From Sphingobacteruim zhuxiongii (GTDB lineage: Bacteria; Bacteroidota; Bacteroidia; Sphingobacteriales; Sphingobacteriaceae): a stretch of 64,000 bases of DNA. This document shows, one piece after another, positions 27,809-37,462 of this stretch (its first letter is position 1; every line of letters starts with the position of its first letter). The DNA is taken from positions 1,860,001 to 1,924,000 of the forward strand of contig NZ_CP045652.1 of the NCBI RefSeq assembly GCF_009557615.1. Direction: 5' to 3'. The notes beneath the pieces are model-generated. The model did not search any database. It was not told the DNA's origin and worked only from the letters and a program-made list of their open reading frames with translations. The position numbers and the translations under genes were made by a program.

Positions 27809-28963
27809 TTAATTTCTGTTTTCTAAAGGTACGAAGGTTAAGTTTTCTGGCCCTGTGTAGTTAGCGCTTGGGCGAATAATCTTGCCGTCCTGACGCTGTT
27901 CAATAACGTGAGCGCCCCATCCGGATACTCTTGACATGACGAAGAGCGGGGTAAACATATCGGTTGGAATCCCCATAATATGATAAGCAACAGCAGAAAA
28001 CCAATCTAAGTTCGGGAACATCTTCTTTTCATTCCACATAAGCGTTTCTAATCGTTCGGCAATCTCAAAGAGGGTAGTCTCTCCTTTCTCTTCGGAGAGT
28101 TTCTTTGCGACCCTTTTGATGACTTCATTTCTAGGATCTGAAATAGTGTAGACAGGATGCCCAAAACCAATGATGACTTCTTTGGCAGCAAGGCGATTTC
28201 TAATATCGGCTTCAGCCTCATCTGCATTCTTATAGCGTTTTTGTATTTCAAAGGCTACTTCATTTGCGCCTCCATGCTTAGGACCGCGAAGCGCACCAAT
28301 GGCACCGGTAATGCTGGAGTAAATATCTGATCCAGTTCCTGCGATAACACGTGCCGTAAATGTCGAAGCATTAAATTCATGCTCGGCATAAAGGTTCAAG
28401 GATATCTGCATGGCTTCAACCCAGGATGCAGGAGCTTTCTGACCGTGCAGAAGATGTAGGAAATGAGCAGCGATGCTGTCGTCATCGGTTTCTACCGTAA
28501 TTTCACGATGATTATGGGAGAAGTGATACCAAAATAGTAGCGCAGAAGGAAAGCTAGCCATTAATCGGTCGATAATATCGCGAGTCTTCTCAATTTCATG
28601 TGCCAACGGCTCGGGTTCTAATGTTCCCAAAATCGAAGTATATGTACGTAGTACATCCATAGGATGTGCCTTTTTAGGGATTAGCTTCAAGGCTTCCTTC
28701 GCTGCATGTGGTAATCCTCGCAAACCTTTTAGTTTATGCTTATACTGCTTGAGTTCTTCTTTATTGGGGAGTTTCTCATGGATTAGGAGATAAGCAACCT
28801 CTTCGAAGCTTGCCTGATCGGCTAAATCTAAGATATCGTAACCTCTGTAATGTAGATCATTTCCCGAACGTCCGACTGTACATAAAGCAGTATTCCCTGC
28901 GGGAACACCCGAAAGGGCGACACTTTTCTTAGGCTTAAAACCTGTACTGTTCTCTTCACTCAT
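27809..28963 (-). CDS. prpC: 2-methylcitrate synthase / citrate synthase
   Basis: A 384-residue citrate-synthase-family enzyme joining propionyl-CoA and oxaloacetate. The ATG at 28963 (MSEENSTGF) is preferred; the open frame further up overlaps prpB. Active-site regions are visible: [40 protein letters not shown] and [13 protein letters not shown]. The C-terminal Arg region is [15 protein letters not shown]. The short length and prpB/prpD neighbours point to PrpC rather than the main TCA citrate synthase. It begins one base after the prpB stop. Confidence 0.95.
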   Translation of the reverse strand: MSEENSTGFKPKKSVALSGVPAGNTALCTVGRSGNDLHYRGYDILDLADQASFEEVAYLLIHEKLPNKEELKQYKHKLKGLRGLPHAAKEALKLIPKKAHPMDVLRTYTSILGTLEPEPLAHEIEKTRDIIDRLMASFPSALLFWYHFSHNHREITVETDDDSIAAHFLHLLHGQKAPASWVEAMQISLNLYAEHEFNASTFTARVIAGTGSDIYSSITGAIGALRGPKHGGANEVAFEIQKRYKNADEAEADIRNRLAAKEVIIGFGHPVYTISDPRNEVIKRVAKKLSEEKGETTLFEIAERLETLMWNEKKMFPNLDWFSAVAYHIMGIPTDMFTPLFVMSRVSGWGAHVIEQRQDGKIIRPSANYTGPENLTFVPLENRN

Positions 28964-28964
28964 A

Positions 28965-29843
28965 TTATTTGTTTTTAAATAATTGATCAAGTCGATTTTC
29001 ATAAGCATAGTAATCTATGCTTTGGTAGAGTTCTTCACGAGTTTGCATGCTGTCGATTACAGCTTGTTGTGTGCCATCCTTTCGGATATGTTGATAGACA
29101 TTGAGTGCAGCTTTATTTGCTGCGCGAAAGGCTGATAGCGGGTATAATACAATTCCTACCTGTACTTCACGTAGCTCATCGACGGTATAGAGTGGTGTTT
29201 GTCCAAATTCGGTAATATTCGCAAGGATGGGAATACCGGTTGCTTCGGCGAAGCGCTGATAATCTTTGATTTCTGATAAAGCTTCTGCAAAGATGAAATC
29301 TGCACCGGCTTCCTGATAAGCAACCGCACGCTCCAATGCTCTTTCAAGCCCCTCAGAGGCGAAAGCATCCGTGCGTGCTCCAATAACAAAATGAGGATCT
29401 ATTCGGGCATCTACTGCTGCTTTAACACGGTCAACCATCTCGTTTAATGAAACAAGTTCTTTGCCCGGACGATGTCCACAACGTTTCGCCCCAACTTGGT
29501 CTTCAATATGTACGCCCGCCGCGCCAGCTTTATCTAGCGATCGAATGGTACGCGCAATATTGAAGGCAGAGGGACCAAAGCCGGTATCGATATCCACGAG
29601 TAGGGGTAAAGAACAGACATTGCTAATTCTCTCCACATCAATCAAGACATCTTGTAAATTGGTAATTCCTAAATCGGGGATTCCTAAAGAGCCGGCAGCT
29701 ACTCCTCCTCCAGAAAGATAAATCGCTTTGAATCCGGATTGTTCGGCTAAAAGGGCATGATTAGCATTGATGGCTCCGACAATCTGTAAGGGCTTTTCTT
29801 CAGCCATCGCAGTACGCAAGCGTTTTCCTGCTGATTCTATCAT
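28965..29843 (-). CDS. prpB: Methylisocitrate lyase
   Basis: A 292-residue member of the isocitrate lyase / PEP mutase superfamily. It cleaves 2-methylisocitrate to pyruvate and succinate, the last step of the cycle. Key segments are [19 protein letters not shown], the metal-binding [10 protein letters not shown], and the catalytic-cysteine loop [12 protein letters not shown]. The C-terminal [17 protein letters not shown] is typical of PrpB. It is the first gene of the operon. The 248 bases upstream to 30091 hold no gene and no recognised promoter or PrpR-type regulator. Confidence 0.95.
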   Translation of the reverse strand: MIESAGKRLRTAMAEEKPLQIVGAINANHALLAEQSGFKAIYLSGGGVAAGSLGIPDLGITNLQDVLIDVERISNVCSLPLLVDIDTGFGPSAFNIARTIRSLDKAGAAGVHIEDQVGAKRCGHRPGKELVSLNEMVDRVKAAVDARIDPHFVIGARTDAFASEGLERALERAVAYQEAGADFIFAEALSEIKDYQRFAEATGIPILANITEFGQTPLYTVDELREVQVGIVLYPLSAFRAANKAALNVYQHIRKDGTQQAVIDSMQTREELYQSIDYYAYENRLDQLFKNK

Positions 29844-30091
29844 CGTAATAGGCTTTTATGTTTATAATCGTTGTTTAAGATAGCCTATGCCATGATTTTG
29901 ATGCATTGGGTATCCTATTAAAGGTAATGAAATTAATTGGAAATTAGTGGGTTAGACGCTAGTAAATTGATAAATAAAATATGCAAGCATATTAAATGTA
30001 GATAGGAAGAACGGAATCAGACAATCAGCCTTAGGAGGCCATAGAATTCTTTAGAGAGGGCATTTGGAAAAAAGAAATGGTTGGATATCCG

Positions 30092-30709
30092 CTAGTCATT
30101 TCGGATTGATTCCATCAATTTTTGAAATATTCTTTGAAGCTCTTTCCAACGCGATACAGTTTCTAGCGAATACTGCGCAGCGTAAATGGACAGGTTTTCA
30201 TCCGATAGTGGAAATGGAAAAATATAAACGGGTATCTGAATCTGTCCAGCAGATTTTGCAAAGGAGGCAAGCGTATAGAGTTCTTCGATTGCTGTATCAC
30301 CCATGGGGAGACAACCAACTGTTTCTATTCCTCCATGAATGAAGATATCTGATCCCGTATATCCCTGCGCCATGTCATAGGCATTCGGGAAGTTTAGGCC
30401 TAAAGATAAATGGTATTTGCTATTTGGATTAAAGCGATTGATATAGTATTTACCTTCCGGTACTTGTTTATCGCCTTCTTCTTTCTTTGGTCCTAGTACG
30501 CCGGATCGATTGAGGATATCGAATGTCTTCAAGATTTGATATCGACTGTCTTTGTTCCTTTTAGCATAAACCTGCAGTTGATCTTGATCTTTAAATGCAA
30601 TGAGTAGGAGATCCAAGCTATCTTTCGACAAGCGATGAGAAGCCAATAAGTCTAATAGATTTGGCGCATGACGTTCATAGGCTTCTTTGGCGCGGTCGAC
30701 AGTAGACAT
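30092..30709 (-). CDS. L,D-transpeptidase (YkuD/YafK type) without a visible signal peptide
   Basis: A 205-residue YkuD-fold protein with the catalytic motif FIHGGIETVGCLPMGD (His, then Cys). YafK-like members cut or form cross-links at diaminopimelate, or detach lipoproteins from peptidoglycan. The chosen ATG is one base after the pentapeptide gene stop. An in-frame TAA a few codons upstream rules out a longer N-terminus. It begins MSTVDRAKEAYERHAPNLLDLL, which is not a signal sequence although the substrate is periplasmic. The rest of the domain appears whole. Confidence 0.85.
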   Translation of the reverse strand: MSTVDRAKEAYERHAPNLLDLLASHRLSKDSLDLLLIAFKDQDQLQVYAKRNKDSRYQILKTFDILNRSGVLGPKKEEGDKQVPEGKYYINRFNPNSKYHLSLGLNFPNAYDMAQGYTGSDIFIHGGIETVGCLPMGDTAIEELYTLASFAKSAGQIQIPVYIFPFPLSDENLSIYAAQYSLETVSRWKELQRIFQKLMESIRND

Positions 30710-30710
30710 G

Positions 30711-31286
30711 TTAAAATTGGATTTTTAATTGATGTTTTTCCAGTAGACCAGGAAGGCCTTGTAGTCCGAATTTTGCCCCTTTTATCTTATTGCTATCCGG
30801 GTCAATACTGAAGTTTTCTGCATTGATAAAATTCGCTTTTTCCAAATTTGTCTGGAAGAAGTTTGCTAGCTGAAGATCGCATCTCTGGAAGTCAGCTTGT
30901 GTCAAGTCGGCGCCCTCAAATTCCACTTCTTGTAAGCGAGATCCTACGAAGATTGTTTTCTTAATTTTTAATCTAAAAAAACTGCTATGATCTAAAATAC
31001 AGTCTTGAAAACTAAACGATATATTGAAGGGATTACATGCTTCGAAGTGTAAGCCCAGCAGCTTACAGTTAATAAATTTAATGTCTTGAAAGCTACAACC
31101 GGCGAGGTTTGCTAGACTTAAATTACAGTCGGTAAAGGTGCAGTCTGTAAACTTATAGCCGCTGAGGTCATAGCGTTCCAAATTGCAGCCTGTAAATCGG
31201 CAGTAATCGTAATGCGCTTGGATCAGCGGGGATTCTACTAACGCGGCTTGCTGGTAATTTTGATCTTCAAAGTAAGGGGCTTCCAT
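30711..31286 (-). CDS. Pentapeptide-repeat protein
   Basis: A 191-residue protein made almost wholly of A(D/N)LxX-type repeats in a right-handed quadrilateral helix (FTGCNLERYDLSGYKFTDC, CDLQLANFFQTNLEKANF). It belongs to the Qnr/MfpA-like pentapeptide class, several of which mimic DNA and protect gyrase. Most members have unknown roles, and gyrase protection is not shown here. It sits 7 bases after the Crp-type regulator and 1 base before the L,D-transpeptidase. Confidence 0.88.
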   Translation of the reverse strand: MEAPYFEDQNYQQAALVESPLIQAHYDYCRFTGCNLERYDLSGYKFTDCTFTDCNLSLANLAGCSFQDIKFINCKLLGLHFEACNPFNISFSFQDCILDHSSFFRLKIKKTIFVGSRLQEVEFEGADLTQADFQRCDLQLANFFQTNLEKANFINAENFSIDPDSNKIKGAKFGLQGLPGLLEKHQLKIQF

Positions 31287-31293
31287 TGCTTAA

Positions 31294-31869
31294 TTAAGAG
31301 GTATGTATGATTTCTTTACGAATGCGGCTCAAGGAAGTATCCGTAACACCAAGATATGATGCAATATATTTGAGTGGCGCTTGTTGTATAATTTGTGGTT
31401 TTTCTTGCATAAGATGCAGATAACGTTGCGTCGCGGGCTCAGTAATCATCTCTGTTGCACGCTTTTTCGAAAGATAGAGTTCGAATGCCATCCAAGCGCG
31501 ACCCCACTCACGCATTGCGGGGATTTCATGAAAAAGCTCTTGAAAATGGTCATAGTCAATTTGCCATAAAACACAGTCCGTTAGGCATTGCATATATTCC
31601 AGTGTCGGTATACGTTGAAAGATAGATGCCACTTCAATCGCGACCTCATTTACACCGCTAAATCCAGTAGTGATTTCATTACCTTCATAATCGTATAAAT
31701 AAGTGCGGATAAGGCCTGATTCTATAATAGCGTATGAATTTGCTATTTGGTCTTTCTTTAAAAGGAAGTCGCCTTTGTTGAGTTCAATTCGCTTATGTGC
31801 TTGATAGATTAGATCGAGATCTGCGGATTCAAAGAGGGGATGCTGATAAACGAATTTTAAGATTTCCAT
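31294..31869 (-). CDS. Crp/Fnr family transcriptional regulator
   Basis: A 191-residue regulator. The ATG at 31869 (MEILKFVYQHPLF) is preferred; 31890 is possible. An N-terminal cyclic-nucleotide-binding-like beta barrel (LNKGDFLLKKDQIANSYAIIESGLIRTYLYDYEG) precedes the HTH (LKYIASYLGVTDTSLSRIRK). No cysteine cluster for an Fe-S centre is seen, so it is not an Fnr-type oxygen sensor. It is in one operon with the RluA enzyme, pentapeptide protein and L,D-transpeptidase. Confidence 0.9.
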   Translation of the reverse strand: MEILKFVYQHPLFESADLDLIYQAHKRIELNKGDFLLKKDQIANSYAIIESGLIRTYLYDYEGNEITTGFSGVNEVAIEVASIFQRIPTLEYMQCLTDCVLWQIDYDHFQELFHEIPAMREWGRAWMAFELYLSKKRATEMITEPATQRYLHLMQEKPQIIQQAPLKYIASYLGVTDTSLSRIRKEIIHTS

Positions 31870-31917
31870 TTTGGAGGAATTGATTAGCAATACAAGTTAG
31901 GAAAATGAAAACGAAAG

Positions 31918-33603
31918 TTAAAACGGATCCGCTACATCGAAGCTCATTTGTTCTCCTGTTCGCGGATGTCGGAAGGAGATGTATCCAGCATGTAGATGCA
32001 ATCGATCGGCACGGCTACCATACAAATCATCGCCAACGATAGGGGTATTTAATCCTTGGCTATGTGCCGAGTGTACGCGTAGTTGATGTGTCCGTCCGGT
32101 AAGTGGAAAATAATGTATTCTGCTTCGATTGCCTTCCACTGCAACAAGTTCATATTTGGTTTGCGCGGGCTTTCCATATTCGTAACAAACAACTTGTCTT
32201 GGGCGATCATCAAGGTCAACGCGAAGCGGTAAATCAATGATTCCATGTGTTGAGTCGATGATGCCTTCCAATAGTGCAGTATATCTTTTTTGAATGCTAT
32301 GGCGGATAAACTGATCTTGAATAATTTGATGCGCTTCTTTATTTTTTGCCAGAACCATAATACCCGAAGTTGACATGTCAAGCCGGTGAATAATAATCGG
32401 CGATTTAATGTCGGGGTATCGTTTTTCAATCCGGGTTTGCACACTGTCTTGAACGTTAATCCCTGGTACAGAAAGAAATTCCGCCGGTTTATTAACTACA
32501 ATAATATCTTCGTCTTCGTAAATAAATTCGATTTCTTTATCCTGTGCCGGATTTTCCAACATAGGATTCGGATCGACAGCCAAGCCTTTCAACATATGGC
32601 CTAATATCGGTTCGCATTTACCTCGGCAAGAAGGATAGAATTGCTGATGCTTGCGTACTTCAGAAGATGGAGATGCTCCCCACCAAAATTCTGCCATGCA
32701 AATTGGTGTCAATTGCTGTTGATACGCATATTGTAACAATTTGGGGGCCGCACATTCACCAGCACCTGCGGGAGGCGGCATATGAATTTGATCTTCAAAG
32801 ATATCCAATACGGATTTCGTTTTCCCTTCCGCATTTAAGAAATGATACTGATCAAAGAGGCGTTGTTGAAGTTGTCCTGAACGACTTTTACGCTCTTCCT
32901 TTGCGTTCTCCATTTCCGAAAGCAAACTATTCAGAATATTTTCTTGACTTGCTAAGCGGTCCTTACACTTCTGCTTTGCAACATCGTAGTCGTGCTGATC
33001 GCGGTAACTTTGCTTAATCAAATCTTCTGCGATAAGCTGATAAGCGAGTTCATCAAGTTCGATTTTTGATGTTTCGCGAATCTGCTTACGTTCCGCTTTA
33101 TTGGCTTTATGTAGTTTTCGCAGTGCCGATAGCTCCTGTTCATTTTCCACAATAGTAGTTTGAATGGCTACTTTTTGAGTCGCTATTTCAGGATTCGCTT
33201 CCAAGCGTTCAATCTTTCGATTTAAAGCATTGATAATATGCTCCTCTTGAATAAAGAAACCCTCAGGATCAAGCATATCGAAAATAGGTGGAATGAAGTA
33301 GCGATGCTGATTAGTACCTGCTAGCTTGCCAGAGCAGGCGGCTATAAAGCCTAAGTGACCAGCAGCGTCTTCTACAACCAGGACGCCAAACATCTTCCCG
33401 ATGATTAATCCAGGCATCCCGTCTTTCAATCCGAAGTTATGCTGGAAGTCGTTTTGTTCCATCAAATATTCTTGAACCTGTTGTGCCGCCAAAATGCTTA
33501 GCGGGTGTGGTTCATAGTAAAAGGGGAAGGTAAATGCCTCCGGCCGACTTACTGTAGAAATATCCTGATTAAAACGATGTAGATGGGTAAGATTCGTTTG
33601 CAT
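31918..33603 (-). CDS. RluA-family pseudouridine synthase with long N-terminal extension
   Basis: A 561-residue protein. The C-terminal 220 residues are a complete RluA catalytic domain. This includes DEDIIVVNKPAEFLSVPG, the catalytic IIHRLDMSTSGIMVLAKN (Asp), and LTGRTHQLRVHSAH. It converts uridine to pseudouridine in tRNA or 23S rRNA. The first 340 residues have an N-terminal alpha/beta part, a charged coiled coil (about 145-260) and a Cys-containing segment (PSCRGKCEPILGHMLKG). This longer version is found in Bacteroidota, and the extra region may read the RNA target. It is the first gene of a four-gene operon. Confidence 0.88.
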   Translation of the reverse strand: MQTNLTHLHRFNQDISTVSRPEAFTFPFYYEPHPLSILAAQQVQEYLMEQNDFQHNFGLKDGMPGLIIGKMFGVLVVEDAAGHLGFIAACSGKLAGTNQHRYFIPPIFDMLDPEGFFIQEEHIINALNRKIERLEANPEIATQKVAIQTTIVENEQELSALRKLHKANKAERKQIRETSKIELDELAYQLIAEDLIKQSYRDQHDYDVAKQKCKDRLASQENILNSLLSEMENAKEERKSRSGQLQQRLFDQYHFLNAEGKTKSVLDIFEDQIHMPPPAGAGECAAPKLLQYAYQQQLTPICMAEFWWGASPSSEVRKHQQFYPSCRGKCEPILGHMLKGLAVDPNPMLENPAQDKEIEFIYEDEDIIVVNKPAEFLSVPGINVQDSVQTRIEKRYPDIKSPIIIHRLDMSTSGIMVLAKNKEAHQIIQDQFIRHSIQKRYTALLEGIIDSTHGIIDLPLRVDLDDRPRQVVCYEYGKPAQTKYELVAVEGNRSRIHYFPLTGRTHQLRVHSAHSQGLNTPIVGDDLYGSRADRLHLHAGYISFRHPRTGEQMSFDVADPF

Positions 33604-33753
33604 GCTGATTAAATTCCTCGAAAGGGCAAAAGTACAAAAGTGTGGGTGATTAATAGCGTAATGTTATAATATTATGACAAGTAAGAGGTCTTAATAATGG
33701 GAAATAGACATAATTATCGGTAACTTGTACCTATCAAAATTAGAGCGCCCGCT

Positions 33754-34713
33754 ATGGAAAACAAACGTCAGATTGCAGATTCAGAATTATTTATTGATCC
33801 TATTATTTTCGGAGGAAATGTCTTTGGATGGACATTGGATGAAAAGGCGTCCTTTGACATCTTAGATCGTTTTGTAGACTTAGGTTTCAATGCGATTGAT
33901 ACCGCTAATAACTATTCACATTGGGTTCCCGGAAATAAGGGCGGCGAGTCAGAAGCAATCATTGGTAGCTGGTTACAAAAGCGTAACAAACGCGATGATC
34001 TGATCTTGATGACCAAGGTTGGCGGTAGATTTGGTTATGATTCAAAACCAAATACGAAAGCTTCTTATATTAAAGAACAAGTAGAATTATCCCTTCAGCG
34101 CTTACAGACAGACTATATTGATTTATATCAAACCCATTATGACGATATTGAGACGCCGCTAGAGGAGACTTTAAGAGCCTATGAGGACTTAATTAAAGAA
34201 GGGAAGGTCAGATATATCGGCGCTTCCAATATAACGGGAGAACGATTGGAAGAGAGTCTATCCACTTCGGAGCGTTTGAATCTTCCGAAATATATTTCTT
34301 TGCAGCCTGAGTATAATCTTTACGATCGTGCACAATACGAGCGCGATTATGAAGTTATTGCTGCGCAAAACAATTTAGCCGTTATTCCGTATTATTCATT
34401 AGCGAGTGGCTTTTTAAGTGGTAAATACTTGTCAGACGATGATTTTAATAAGTCTGCGAGGGGAGAAGGCATCCAAAAACGTTATTGGAATGAGCGCGGG
34501 CAACAGATTGTAAAGGCCTTGTCGGATGTTGCCGCAGCGTATCGTACCACATCATCTTCAGTAGCTTTAGCTTGGCTATTAGCAAGACCATCTATTACTG
34601 CGCCAATTGCTAGTGCAACAAAAGAAGAGCATCTGCAGTCTTTTGTGACCGCTGTACAGTTAAGATTAGGGGAAGACGCTATCCAAAAATTAAATGAAGC
34701 CAGTGCATATTAA
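33754..34713 (+). CDS. Aldo/keto reductase
   Basis: A 319-residue NADPH-dependent oxidoreductase of the AKR barrel superfamily. The catalytic tetrad is recognisable: Asp in NAIDTANNYS, Tyr in NYSHW, Lys in LMTKVGG, and His in YQTHYDD. The C-terminal cofactor segment is PITAPIASATKEEHL. It is closest in style to the YajO/tas-like AKRs acting on small aldehydes and sugars. It is followed 27 bases later by dps in the same direction, so a shared stress role is possible. Confidence 0.92.
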   Translation: MENKRQIADSELFIDPIIFGGNVFGWTLDEKASFDILDRFVDLGFNAIDTANNYSHWVPGNKGGESEAIIGSWLQKRNKRDDLILMTKVGGRFGYDSKPNTKASYIKEQVELSLQRLQTDYIDLYQTHYDDIETPLEETLRAYEDLIKEGKVRYIGASNITGERLEESLSTSERLNLPKYISLQPEYNLYDRAQYERDYEVIAAQNNLAVIPYYSLASGFLSGKYLSDDDFNKSARGEGIQKRYWNERGQQIVKALSDVAAAYRTTSSSVALAWLLARPSITAPIASATKEEHLQSFVTAVQLRLGEDAIQKLNEASAY

Positions 34714-34740
34714 TAAAACATATTAAAACTATATAATAAA

Positions 34741-35211
34741 ATGAAAGCAAATATCGGATTAAAAGAAAAGGACACAGCGGCAGTTGCACAGATGTTGAAC
34801 AGGTTATTAGCCGATGAAAACGTATTGTATATTAAAACGAGAAATGCCCATTGGAACATCGAAGGTCCGGACTTTCACGCTCAACATTTATATTTTGAGA
34901 CTATCTACGACGAGTTGGCGGAATTAATTGATGAGATAGCAGAACGTGTACGTTCGATTGGTCATTATGCGATCGGTACGATGAAAGAATTTCTAGAAGT
35001 TACACAACTGACAGAGATGAAATACAAGAAAAACGATAGCCAGGGATACATTAAAGAATTACTTAGCGATTTTGAGAGCTTAATTATTAGTCTACGCGAA
35101 GATATTAAGCTTGCAGAAGATCATAATGATGCTGGTACCGAAGATTTCTTAGTTAGTATTTTAGAAAAGCATGAAAAGACTGCATGGATGCTACGTGCCC
35201 ATGTGAAATAA
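34741..35211 (+). CDS. dps: Dps-family DNA-protecting ferritin
   Basis: A 156-residue Dps. The ferroxidase site between subunits is seen in YIKTRNAHWNIEGPDFHAQHLYFETIYDELAELIDEIAERVR (His, Asp and Glu positions). The protein forms dodecamers that oxidise ferrous iron with hydrogen peroxide, store it and shield DNA in starvation. The length is typical. A terminator follows. Confidence 0.95.
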   Translation: MKANIGLKEKDTAAVAQMLNRLLADENVLYIKTRNAHWNIEGPDFHAQHLYFETIYDELAELIDEIAERVRSIGHYAIGTMKEFLEVTQLTEMKYKKNDSQGYIKELLSDFESLIISLREDIKLAEDHNDAGTEDFLVSILEKHEKTAWMLRAHVK

Positions 35212-35232
35212 AGGTATTCTACTCCGATTATT

Positions 35233-35262
35233 AGAGCTCCGAAAGGGGCTCTTCTCATTTTT
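35233..35262 (+). terminator. Terminator after dps
   Basis: AGAGCTCC (35233-35240) and GGGGCTCT (35245-35252) form a stem with one mismatch. A T run follows. Confidence 0.75.
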
Positions 35263-35358
35263 TAGCTACTGTATTCAATAAAGTCGAGAATATATTTATG
35301 ATTTCCGTCATTTTCTTGAAAAGAATAGCTATTTTCAACGCGTATTTTCAGGACATAT

Positions 35359-36177
35359 ATGATTGATAACCTAATAGCATACTTTGAAACCCTAGATCCT
35401 ATTGTGGCAGCTTTAATTGCTGGACTTTTTACTTGGGGCGTAACAGCACTCGGTGCAGCAAGCGTATTTCTATTCAAGGGCGTTAACAAGAAGGTGCTAA
35501 ACGGCATGCTTGGCTTTACTGGCGGGGTGATGATTGCAGCGAGTTTTTGGAGTTTACTGGCGCCAGCAATTGAAATGAGTGAAGGGGAGAGCTTTGAAAA
35601 GGTAATGCCAGCAGCAATTGGTTTCGTACTTGGCGCACTGTTTATCTTTGGCTTGGACAAATTAATGCCACACCTCCATTTAAATTTCTTAAAATCGGAA
35701 GGCCCTAAATCATCCTTACATCGTACTACTTTATTAACCATTGCAATTGCACTACACAATATCCCAGAAGGATTAGCTGTAGGGGTTTTATTTGGTGGAG
35801 CGGCAACAGGACAATCCGAAGCAACCATTGCTGGAGCTATTTTATTGGCTATGGGGATTGGCTTACAGAACTTCCCGGAGGGTGTTGCTGTTTCTATGCC
35901 ATTGCGTAGAATGGGCTTATCCAGAAGAAAAAGTTTTCAATACGGTCAAATGTCTGCCATTGTAGAACCTATTTTTGCGGTTCTCGGTGCTTGGGCGGTA
36001 GCTTTCTTTATACCGATCTTACCATATGCATTAGCATTTGCTGCAGGAGCAATGATTTTTGTAGTAATAGAAGAGGTAATTCCAGAAACACAACAAGAGG
36101 AACACTCGGACATTCCGATGTTAGGCTTTATCTTAGGATTTGTCGTGATGATGGTCTTAGACGTCGCATTAGGTTAA
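35359..36177 (+). CDS. ZIP-family divalent metal transporter
   Basis: A 272-residue membrane protein with about eight helices. The metal-site motifs are in helices 4 and 5: ALHNIPEGLAVG and GLQNFPEGVAVS. The GufA-type subfamily is likely from the length and the motifs. It imports zinc and perhaps iron or manganese into the cytosol. The usual His-rich loop is short (MPHLHLNF). It stands alone; no Zur box was recognised upstream. Confidence 0.93.
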   Translation: MIDNLIAYFETLDPIVAALIAGLFTWGVTALGAASVFLFKGVNKKVLNGMLGFTGGVMIAASFWSLLAPAIEMSEGESFEKVMPAAIGFVLGALFIFGLDKLMPHLHLNFLKSEGPKSSLHRTTLLTIAIALHNIPEGLAVGVLFGGAATGQSEATIAGAILLAMGIGLQNFPEGVAVSMPLRRMGLSRRKSFQYGQMSAIVEPIFAVLGAWAVAFFIPILPYALAFAAGAMIFVVIEEVIPETQQEEHSDIPMLGFILGFVVMMVLDVALG

Positions 36178-36212
36178 TTGAACAATGAACAAATGCCAAA
36201 TAGCAATATAAA

Positions 36213-36248
36213 AAAGAAGGCCTTCGTATCACGAAGGCCTTCTTTTTT
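36213..36248. terminator. Bidirectional terminator between ZIP and TPR genes
   Basis: AAGAAGGCCTTCGT and ACGAAGGCCTTCTT form a 14-bp stem with T runs on both strands. Confidence 0.93.
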
Positions 36249-36265
36249 ATATAATCTTATTAAGC

Positions 36266-37441
36266 TTATTTGATCGCATCGATCTTCGCTTGTGTTTCTG
36301 TTGATTTTGCTTCATCTTGCATGAAGTCGTAGAAGTTTTTCAAGTTACGTAATGCATCTACGTTTTTAGGATCAGCTTCTACTGATTTCTGTAAGTAAGG
36401 CAATGCACGTCCGATCTTCTCTTTTAAAGCAGCAACTTTAGCATTGTAATCTTTAGGTTGTAATGATTTGTTGTCGTTTAATGCGATTAACTCATCACGT
36501 CCACTGTTCATGATTACCACTGCAGCATTTGTGTTTGCTTCTAAGTAATTAGGATCGATTTCTAACGCTTTTTTGTAAGACTCTAATGCTTTTTCTGCTT
36601 GTCTTGAAGTGCTGTATGCTAAACCTAAGTAATAGTGAAGGCTTTTATTTGATGCATCTTTCGCAATTTGCGCTTCGATATCAGAAACTACTTTTGCTTC
36701 ATTTCCAGTAATTAAGTTTAACTCGATGTTTTGAACTACCGCAGCATTATCATTTGGATAAGCAGCAGCGGCTTCTGCAGCAGATGCTAAAGCAGCAGCT
36801 GTATCTTGTTTAGATAAGTACAGTTTTGGTAAGTCAACCATGATTGACTTATGTGCTGAATAATCTTTTACAGGAACTAATGCTTTATAGCGTGCGATTG
36901 CGTTATCGTAATCTTTGTTTTGAACTGCCGCAAGACCAGAATAGTAGGTTAATGTAGTATCACCAGGAAGGTAATCTAAAGCACCTGAGAACTCTTTATA
37001 AGCAGTAGGGTAATCTTGTTTATCCCATGCTGCTACACCTTCGTTAAAACGGAACTGACCTAAAGTTTGTCCTGCCGCCTTAATGTTCGCTTCATTCTTT
37101 TTATCGGCATCCAATTCTGTCGCTTTCTTAATACCTTCGATTGCCTTGTTTGCAGCTTCTACATTTTTATCTAGGCTAGCGATATTTGCATAAACGAGTG
37201 AATATACAGCCCAAGCTTCCGGATCATTTTGAGTTTTCTCATGAACAATAGCAGCATCAATTGCTTCTTGCGCAGAAGTTAAGTTTCCTTTTCCTAGCGC
37301 AGCTGTGTTTGCAGCTTTAAGTTCCTCAAATTTTGTGAAGTTGGATTTCGCTTTTTTAACATTACCCGATTGAGCGAATACAGTCGTTGAGCCGGCTGTT
37401 AATAGCACTCCTGCGAATAATATGGATTTTGTTAGATTCAT
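36266..37441 (-). CDS. Exported tetratricopeptide-repeat protein
   Basis: A 391-residue protein with a signal peptide (MNLTKSILFAGVLLTAGSTTVFA-Q). Tandem TPR helices fill the rest, clearest at KSLHYYLGLAYSTSRQAEKALESYKKALEIDPNY and ALPYLQKSVEADPKNVDALRNL. It is probably a periplasmic scaffold. It follows the paralogous TPR gene by 21 bases, and both follow gyrA, an order I associate with Sphingobacteriaceae. The partners are unknown. Confidence 0.88.
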   Translation of the reverse strand: MNLTKSILFAGVLLTAGSTTVFAQSGNVKKAKSNFTKFEELKAANTAALGKGNLTSAQEAIDAAIVHEKTQNDPEAWAVYSLVYANIASLDKNVEAANKAIEGIKKATELDADKKNEANIKAAGQTLGQFRFNEGVAAWDKQDYPTAYKEFSGALDYLPGDTTLTYYSGLAAVQNKDYDNAIARYKALVPVKDYSAHKSIMVDLPKLYLSKQDTAAALASAAEAAAAYPNDNAAVVQNIELNLITGNEAKVVSDIEAQIAKDASNKSLHYYLGLAYSTSRQAEKALESYKKALEIDPNYLEANTNAAVVIMNSGRDELIALNDNKSLQPKDYNAKVAALKEKIGRALPYLQKSVEADPKNVDALRNLKNFYDFMQDEAKSTETQAKIDAIK

Positions 37442-37462
37442 ATCGTTTTTATTTGTGTTGTA

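Noticed and set aside
35262-35828. Long open frame of 188 codons on the minus strand
   Set aside because: It is antisense to the ZIP transporter, has low-complexity composition and resembles no family.
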